Below, one piece after another: positions 56,777-64,000 of a DNA stretch of 64,000 nucleotides. Numbering within the stretch: position 1 is the stretch's first letter; each line of letters opens with the position of its first letter. The stretch spans positions 19,964,735 through 20,028,734 of the forward strand of contig NC_057769.1 of NCBI RefSeq assembly GCF_010389155.1, read 5' to 3'. Both the position numbers and the translations under genes were made by a program. Origin of the DNA: Erigeron canadensis. Its lineage: Eukaryota > Streptophyta > Magnoliopsida > Asterales > Asteraceae. The notes under the pieces are model-generated. The model worked only from the letters and a program-made list of their open reading frames with translations. It was not told the DNA's origin and did not search any database.

Positions 56777-57042
56777 CCTTTTTGGCGAAACGAGGTGTAC
56801 TGTTAAACCTCAGCGTTTGGGAAGGTGTACCCTTCAACCTAGGATTGAAATGTTCAACCCACTGTAACCTAACTATGGAGTTCTAGCTTCGTAAGGAGTT
56901 GTCTTGACTTGTACCTTGGGTAGCAACTCATGATCTTCATTAGCCAGGATCCTGAACGTTATTCTGCACAAATAAATCAAATTAATTTGCACACCAAGAA
57001 TAGACATTAATCAATTTGACTAATGCTACTCCAACGCTCAAG
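56777..57042 (-). other. Gypsy-3 sequence downstream of the pol stop
   Basis: Short noncoding stretch between the pol stop and the family-X insertion. Nothing recognised except the TAACC word noted above. Confidence 0.4.
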
Positions 57043-60000
57043 TTAGTACCACATTAAAACAATAATTTCATACTGATAATAAGCTTTAAGATGAATTGCA
57101 TTCCATGCTCTTTGGAGCATTCTACCTTCTGGCTCTTGAAGCCAATAAGATCCTTTAACTGCTTCTGAATGTATGAAGTAAGGACCTTCCCATTTTGGTG
57201 CGAGCTTTCCGTCAGACTTCTTTGTAGTATTTTTGAATGCTTTTCTCAATACTAAATCTCCAACTTTGAATCTTCTGATCCTTATGTTCTTGTTATATGC
57301 CTTTGTTACTTGATGTTGATATGTGGCTATACGGATTTTTGCAGCTTCTCTTAATTCATCAACCAAGTCAAGATCTTCAAATAATGCTTGATCATTATCC
57401 TGAATTGTCTGCAAACTGCATCTTGCTGTTGGCACCATCATCTCTGCTGGGAGTACTGCTTCAGTTCCAAACACCAAAGAAAATGGCGTATGTCCCGTTG
57501 CATGCTTCACAGTAGTCCTATCAGCCCATAATACAAATGGTAGTTCTTCTGCCCATAAACCCTTCTTGCCTTTTAGCCTGTTCTTTTGACAATAATCTTA
57601 TTGCTTGATTCTGCTTGTCCATTAGCTTGAAGGTGAACGGGAGTGGAAGTGATCATTTTTATACCATAGCTTTCACAAAATCCAGTTGTCCTTCTTCCAA
57701 TGAATTGTGAACCATTGTCACAAATTATTTTAGCTGGTACTCCAAATCTTGTGAGTATATTTCTTTTAATAAAAGAAATCACTTCTGTTTCTTCCACTTG
57801 AGCAAAGGCTTCAGCTTCTATCCATTTTGAAAAGTAATCCGTCATTGCCAGCATAAATCTTCTTCCACATGGTGCCTTTGGCATTGGTCCAACTATATCC
57901 ATTCCCCATTTCATGAAAGGCCATGAAGAAACAATGGGATACATTGGTTCAGCTGGTTGATGATATAGATTACCATGCCTTTGACATCCATTGCACTTTT
58001 TGACGTAATCCTTTGTGTCTCTATTCATAGTGGGCCAGTAATATCCTGTCCTTACTATCTTAGCTCGCAATGCTCTAGCTCCAGAATGATTTCCGCATTT
58101 TCCATCATGTATTTCTCTCATGACTTCTTGTGCTTCCTCTTTCTCCAGACATCTTAAATATGTACCTGCAAGTGATTTTCTATACAATCTATTTTGTATA
58201 ATTGAGAAGTATGATACCTTTACCTTGAAAGCTCTGTGATTTTCCTGTTCTGGAATAATTCCTTCTAACAAATATTTCATAATTGGTTCAATCCAGGATT
58301 CTGAATTGTCCCCAGAACTAGACCCTTCTGATACTTGTTCGTCAACTGCTTTAATTTGTATTGTTTCTATAGCCGGATTCATTATTTTTATCATAGGTAT
58401 CTTAGTATCTGGTGGAATATTGAGTGAGGATCCTAAATAAGCTAAAGCATCTGCGTCTATATTTTCCTGTCTTGGTACTTGTTCTATACTAAAAGAATCA
58501 AAGTGTTTAGCTAAAGTTTTTACTATTTCTAAGTAAGCTATTAACTTCTCACCTCTAACTGTATAAGATCCATTAAAATTATTTGCTAACAATAAAGAGT
58601 CTACATAAACTTGCAAGCATTTAATACCCATATTTTTAGCTAATTCTAATCCTGCTATTAAAGCTTCGTATTCCGTTTCATTATTAGTGGCAGTAAATTC
58701 ACAACTAATAGATTGAGGTAACATATCCCCCTGTGGCGATTTTAGTATGATTCCTAAACCTATTCCTCTTACATTTGCTGCACCATCAGTATGCAATATC
58801 CATTTTTCACATTTTTCAGTTAACAATTTAACTTCTAAATCAGCTTCTGGTTGTAAATCATTAGTAAAATCAGCCACAAAGTCAGCTAAAGCTTGAGATT
58901 TAATAGTAGTTCTAGGTTCATAAGTTATATTAAATGCACTTAACTTTACAGACCATTTAGCCAATCTTCCTGATAATTCTGGTTTCCTAAGCACACTTTT
59001 TATAGGATAATTAGTTTTTATATGTATAGGATGTGTTTCAAAATAATGCCTAAGTTTAGTTGAGGCCATTATCAAAGCTAATATTAATTTTTCTAGATGT
59101 GAATACCTAGTTTCAACATTTAGTGAACTCTTACTAACATAATAAACAGGATGTTGTTTACCTTCGTGCTCTTTTACAAGCACAGCGCTTACTGCTTCTG
59201 ATGATATTGATAGGTATAGAAAAAGTATTTCACCTTTTTCCGACTTCATCAATAAAGGTGGAGTTGATAGATAGACCTTTAATGCTTGGAATGCTTCTTC
59301 TTGTTTTCTCCCCATTCAAACTTTCTATTTTTCTTCAGCATATCATAGAATTCCTTGCATCTATCCGATGACCTTGATATGAATCTGTTTAGCGTTGCTA
59401 ATCTGCCAGTCAATCTTTGAATATCTTTTACATTCCTGGGTGATTTCAGCTCCAAAATTGCCTTTATCTGCTCTGGACTTGCTTCAATTCCTCTTTTGGT
59501 TACTAAATAACCTAGGAATTTTCCTGCACCTACTCCAAAGTTGCATTTTGCCGGGTTGAGTTTCATATTGAAGCGATCCAATATATCGAAAGCAACTTCA
59601 AGATCCTTTAAATGATCTTCCGCCTTCTTCGATTTTACCACCATATCGTCGATGTAAACCTCCATCGTATCCCCCAGTTGGTCTTTAAACATCATGTTTA
59701 CTAACCTCTGATATGTTCCACCTGCATTTTTTAATCCAAAAGGCATAGCAATATAACAATATATACCTGCTGGAGTCATAAATGTTGTTGCTTCTTGATC
59801 CTCAGACTCCATATGAAGTTGTTGAAATCCTGAAGATGCGTCCATGAATGTCAACATTTCATGTCCAGTCGTAGCATCTACCATCGCATCTATGAGGGGT
59901 AATGGGAAAGGATCCTTGGGGCAGGCTTTGTTAAGATCCGTGAAGTCCACACAGACTTTCCATTTCCCATTCTTCTTCTGTACCACCACGACATTTGCAA

Positions 60001-60361
60001 GCCATTCTGGAAACTTCACTTCTCTTATCATCTTTGCATTCAGTAACCTTTCAACGTCCTCTTGAATAATTGCGTTTCTTTCCAGAGCAAATTTTCTTCT
60101 TTTTTGTTGAATAGGCCTGAAATTTTTGTCAATACTTAATTTATGAGTAATAATGTCTTTAGAGATACCTGTCATATCTTCCTGTTTCCAAGAAAATGTA
60201 GATTTTCTTTTGCCTAGAAAATCAATGAGATCCTTTTCAAGATCTCCTAGTATCTTCTTTCCTATGAACAGGTTAATATCAGGATCTTCATTTGATATCT
60301 GGATCTCCTTTACGTCTTGATCTTCAGATTCCCTGATATCAAGAATGTTCTTCCTTGATTT
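57043..60361 (-). pseudogene. Gypsy-3 pol: RT, two RNases H, integrase
   Basis: Minus strand, continuing gag in the same frame after a TAG at 60359-60361. RT: WLANVVVVQKKNGKWKVCVD, TDLNKACPKDPFPLP, MDASSGFQQ, MPFGLKNAGGTYQRLVN and the catalytic YIDDMVVKS. A one-base shift near 59305 follows. The retroviral-type RNase H is ILFLYLSISSEAVSAVLV to HIKTNYPI, degraded at acidic positions. The second RNase H has HTDGAANVRGIGLG, NNETEYEALIAGLELA, YVDSLLLAN and DADALAYL, all four acids kept. Integrase: zinc finger HDGKCGNHSG...CNGCQRH, then Asp in WGMDIVGPMP, Asp in ICDNGSQF, Glu in ANGQAESSNK. A shift near 57575 precedes KHATGHTPFSLVFGTEAVLP and the C-terminus, ending at 57043. Among the gypsy copies here this is the least damaged. 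Confidence 0.92.
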
Positions 60362-62760
60362 CTATGCTTCAGTAGATTTGCTTGTAGATTTCATGGAGGC
60401 CATATAACATTCCTTAGCATCCTGCTGATCTCTCTTTATCTTCACCACCCCCCAAGGAGTCAGGATCTTCACACATTGATGATAAGTTGAAGGTACAGCT
60501 CTCATTTCATGTATCCATGGCCTACCTAGAATAATATTGCAACCAGGTAAAGAGTCAATAACACAAAATTTTTGCATTGAATTTACCCCTTCGACATAGA
60601 CTGGCAATTTTATTTCGCCATAAGTATTCTTCGTTTCTCCACTGAAACCGACGAGAACTGTGGATTTCCCGCCAATTTCTTCTTCAGAGATTCCCATCCT
60701 TTTCAAGGTTTCCAATCTAATGATATTGACTGAACTGTCATTATCAATCAAGATCATGCGCACAAAATGGTTAGCTACATATAAGGTTACTACCAAACCA
60801 TCATGATGAGGATCTTGAATGTTGTCCATATCATCCTCTTCAAAAGTCACTTTATCCATTCGTAGCACATCGGATTTTTGTAATGGCCTTTCCCCTTTTT
60901 CTGATTTGGCTTCTTTTGCATTCCTTTTTGCGGCTGAATAGGATGTACCGCATACTTCCGATCCACCTGAAATATAATTGATAATTCTAGCATTAGTTGG
61001 AGGTGATTTGGGCCTCGATGGTTGTTGTTGAACCTGCTTGCCCAAATCCTTAACATCGATATCTTGAGCCTTCTTTTTGCCGAATAATTCTGTCAGATAT
61101 CCCTTGCTGAGGAGTATCCCGACTTCTCTCCTGAAAGCAAAACATTCTTTAGTAGTATGCCCAAAATCTTCATGATAGGCACACCATCTTGACTTGTCTT
61201 TGTTTGCGTCACTCTTAGGATTCTTGGGAGGCCATCTAACTTTGTCCCCAAGATTCTTCATTGCTGCTACAATTCCTGCAACATCAACAGGGAAACAATA
61301 ATTAGAAAAGTCATGATATTGATAACTTCCGGATCTTTCAAGCGTATTTTGTTGCACAACTCTTGTATATGGCTTGTTTCTTGGTCGGAATACAGGAGTT
61401 TCTGTTTTTTTGTTTGGACGATCATATGTTGATGGCGTCTCCATCCTTTTCCTCAGCATTTCGTCTTCTTCCAACCTGATGAATCTCAAAGCACAATTTC
61501 TCGCTTCGTCGAGTGACCTGGAAGGTGTCATAACAAGATCCTGATAATATAAAGAGTCTTTGCTTAATCCCATCTTCAGGGCTTGAACTGCAGTATTTAT
61601 GTCTAATTTTGGAATCTGCAGAGATTCTCTCGTAAACCTGTTAAGAAATTCTTTCAAAGATTCGTTATTCCTTTGAGTGACTTGATAAAGATCACTCGTT
61701 ATCTTTTCAAAAAGTCTACTACAAGAAAATTGTAAATTAAATTGATTAACTAAATGTGCAAAAGAAGTAATGGATCCGTTTGGTAAATTTAATAACCATT
61801 TCAGGGCTGCTCCTGATAATGTAGCCCCAAAGCCTTTTGCATAGGCATGCTTCCCTCAGATCCATCGGAATCGGAACTGTCTCCATTCTTTCCAGATATT
61901 GGGCCACATGCTCTTCTGGTCAGTGGTTCCATCATATGTTTTCATATGAGGCGCTGAGAATTTCTTCGGAATTTCCACGTTAGCAATAGCCGTTATAAAC
62001 CTGGAAATTCTGTACATCTGCGGATCGGCTGACAGTATCCCGGAGCTGTCAAAATCAGTTCCTAAATTTTCTGCAACTCCCTCGCTAAATACACATTCGC
62101 CACATTGTCCTGCATACCGTTAGCATTATTCTCATAACTATGAGAAGAATTATTCAAACCTGGATTTATCGTAGAAGACGGGGGAGTTTGTTCATTATTA
62201 TTATTGTTGATATTATTATTTGAATTATTTCCGACGTAAAAGAAGGAAGCAGATCCAGCTTTTGCAGGAGGAGTGGAAAATAAATGACCCAATGATTGAG
62301 ACACCGACGCTCCTTGAGTATTGGTCCCTCCAAAGTTAACACTCCTATTAATTGCGGGTGAATTCTCTGGAGCCTCTAGGTCGTGAATTCTGACTTCTTG
62401 ACTTTTAGATCGTTGGCTGCCGCTTCCTATCATTCTAGATTCTAAAATATCGAATCTAGCAAGATTTTTTGATTGTGTCGTTGCTAATTGTTCCTGCAAA
62501 CCTTTAATCATGGAAGCAACATCTGGGTTAGCATTAGTTTCGCCACGATTAGTTCTTACCTGTGATCCTGTAAATGGATCTACATAGGGTTCTGGTTCCT
62601 TAGCCATCGGGCCAAGGGGATCATGTCCAGCAGATGAACCATCAATAGCTTTTCCAGTGTTCCTGTTATTATTACTTTTTGGAGGTTTGATTAAATTTTT
62701 CAAAGTTGTAGATCCAGAAACAGCAGAAGAAGCATTTTGGGAGGTCGACATTCTTAGCAA
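60362..62760 (-). pseudogene. Gypsy-3 gag and protease
   Basis: Starts near 62760/62751 (MSTSQNASSAVSGSTT), with a Ser/Asn-rich leader including an Asn run (about 62185-62230). Small shifts occur between 62061 and 61658. The capsid region has GAALKWLLNLPNGSITSF and SLKEFLNRFTRESL. Then comes a Tat-type zinc motif WCAYHEDFGHTTKECFAFRREV (about 61115-61180), a linker, and the protease MILIDNDSSVNII (about 60740), where the family has D-x-G-S-S. The Gly is Asp here, a change that fits GGC to GAC. LPGCNIILGRPWIHEM follows. The gag-protease frame ends in TAG followed in frame by pol. Confidence 0.9.
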
Positions 62761-62829
62761 ATTGATTTGACAAAAATCCTTGAAATTAAGATTAAGATAA
62801 TGCGATTATATTGTAAAAACACCTTTTTG

Positions 62830-62847
62830 CCCCACTGTGGGCGCCAA
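62830..62847 (-). other. Gypsy-3 primer binding site
   Basis: On the minus strand TTGGCGCCCACAGTGGGG, two bases after the LTR end. Sites of the TGGCGCC type are standard for Tat/Athila-like elements and differ from the Met-type sites of the other elements here. Confidence 0.8.
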
Positions 62848-62849
62848 AT

Positions 62850-63694
62850 TGTTTCGGTCAAAAATTACCTAAGATAATTTTAGAAAGGATTTTAGATTAA
62901 TAATCAACTGAAGATTTGTAAGTGGGTTTGGTGTTCAAGGATCTTCAAATAAAAAGGAAAGTTTTCTTATCAAAAATAAATAAACTAAGAGGTTATACTC
63001 AAAATGAGTTTGAGAAGATCTTTGAGATCGAAATACTTTGAGTAAATAAGAAAACAGTTGAAGATAATGTAAAATAGAATAAAATAACGTAAAAGCTTAA
63101 TGAAATTGCAAATAAAAGTAAAGACATCAGAATTTTGTTGACAAGGAAAAACCCTTGATCCAGTTAAGTGATCTTAGGTAAAAAACCCGGGAGGATGCAA
63201 TCGACCCTTCCTATGTTCTTTTATTATTTTCGTTGATTACAATACAATGGATGAGTAAGTGATTTGATCGAAGTTATGAAAATAAAGCGGTGAGTAAGTG
63301 TGTGTGAATACAAGTGTGAGTACTGAATGCTAAGTGCCAAAATCAATCACTCGATATTTATAATGTAAAAAGCTAACTACCTATCCGAAATATCCGGGAT
63401 CTTCCACGTCTTGTTTAATCAACGTGTTGAAGTTGAAAATAGACGTTGAGTCTTCTTTGACACGTTTATTCTTCCATTCTGTTCCGATATTCAAGGGATT
63501 GCATATTGACTCTCTTGTGAAATCCGTTGCATAAGTGTTGATACATTTTTGACCGTTAGCCATTTCCTGAATATCCTGCATTTCAGTTGTAGAATGCAGG
63601 ATCCTGCAAAACATCAAGATATTATCGTGTACGAAAATTATGTTAATGATATAATTGTTCAGGATCATAGTTATAGAAAATCTGACCCTAAACA
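62850..63694 (-). repeat. Gypsy-3 5' LTR (right copy)
   Basis: 845 bp, TG...CA, partner of 50597-51449. Minus-strand TATA-like TTATAAATATC near 63351-63363. Confidence 0.93.
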
Positions 63695-63699
63695 AATGG

Positions 63700-64000
63700 G
63701 ATACACAATCTGATGATACCTCGAATCATGCCTACATGATAGAATTATATGATGAGGTAGTTGCAACAATTGATTATGCTGTATACTCAAGTGAAGAAAG
63801 TGCATCTGAGATAGTTAAGCAGAATGTACGTAATGTTGCTAAGACTGTGAGATCTGAGAGTGAACCCATGACATCTGTGAAAGCACCTGAAGAAATGGAA
63901 GAGTCATCTATATCTGTTGATGATATTTCCAAGAAGAGCATTGAAGATCAAATGAAGAACTTCGTGATACCTGAAGGTATGATAATTGAAGACTTTGTTG
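63700..64000 (+). pseudogene. Copia-4 gag, 3' part (runs off the window)
   Basis: Directly continues the frame interrupted at 50596: DTQSDDTSNHAYMIELYDEV, then an acidic and Ser/Glu-rich linker (EEMEESSISVDDISKKS) up to the window end. Open throughout. Protease and pol should follow outside the window. Confidence 0.8.

Larger units (their letters stand above)
50597..63694 (-). mobile_element. Gypsy-3: Tat-lineage Ty3/gypsy element, 13.1 kb
   Basis: Flanked by AATGG at 50592-50596 and 63695-63699. Two LTRs (853 and 845 bp), PBS, PPT, gag, protease, RT, RNase H, a second (archaeal-type) RNase H, integrase, and a 5.6-kb 3' region that holds an antisense reading frame and a family-X LTR. The dual RNase H is diagnostic of the Tat lineage. 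Removing it restores the copia-4 frame TYQWDTQSDD. Confidence 0.95.

Noticed and set aside
1..64000. tRNA, rRNA, CRISPR, operons or phage genes
   Set aside because: None seen. The content is plant repetitive DNA throughout.

Overview
This window is plant nuclear DNA made almost entirely of nested, decaying transposable elements. No host gene, rRNA, tRNA, CRISPR array or bacterial-type feature was found. Non-LTR LINEs carrying DUF4283 plus CCHC ORF1 proteins, Ty1/copia and Ty3/gypsy LTR elements with initiator-Met-type primer sites, a MULE, and a Tat-type gypsy with a second RNase H all point to a eudicot. An asterid, possibly Asteraceae, is my guess from sequence style only.

Layout: 1-886 is the 3' end of a long LTR. 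It abuts a LINE ORF1 fragment (887-2125, minus). A broken MULE transposase with a downstream OTU protease domain follows (2192-4775, plus). After AT-rich DNA, a hAT-like terminus and a copia gag scrap comes a large LINE pile-up (5648-27443). Inside it lie a minus-strand LINE with ORF1 fused to RT (6606-9940), gypsy-1 (10268-16020, TSD CCAAC) and a full-length plus-strand LINE (20331-26460, 17-bp TSD). From 27444 to 35791 is copia-1 (minus), with a palindrome-rich LTR or 3' region, a deleted integrase core and a 2.6-kb solo-LTR-like insertion (32481-35058). Gypsy-2 (35792 to about 38275, minus) belongs to the gypsy-1 family. LINE-F (about 38280-41735, plus) is cut by copia-3 (41736 to about 48540, plus). 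Copia-4 gag (49020-50596) is split by gypsy-3, a 13.1-kb Tat-lineage element (50597-63694, minus, TSD AATGG), and resumes at 63700.

Three insertions can be removed on paper so that the host element's reading frame rejoins: gypsy-1 in LINE-C, LINE-E in LINE-D and gypsy-3 in copia-4. This gives a relative order of insertion. Most premature stops look like CAG/CAA to TAG/TAA or TGG to TAG/TGA, the transitions expected from deamination of methylated cytosine.

The least ordinary items are these: a TATA-driven, apparently spliced antisense reading frame in the 3' region of gypsy-3; a patchwork of direct and inverted short copies at 50153-50433 that looks like templated repair; an array of about a dozen short palindromes in copia-1; an 8-nt ORF1/ORF2 stop-start overlap kept in two LINE copies; and a pol stop codon in gypsy-2 supplied by the first bases of its own LTR.
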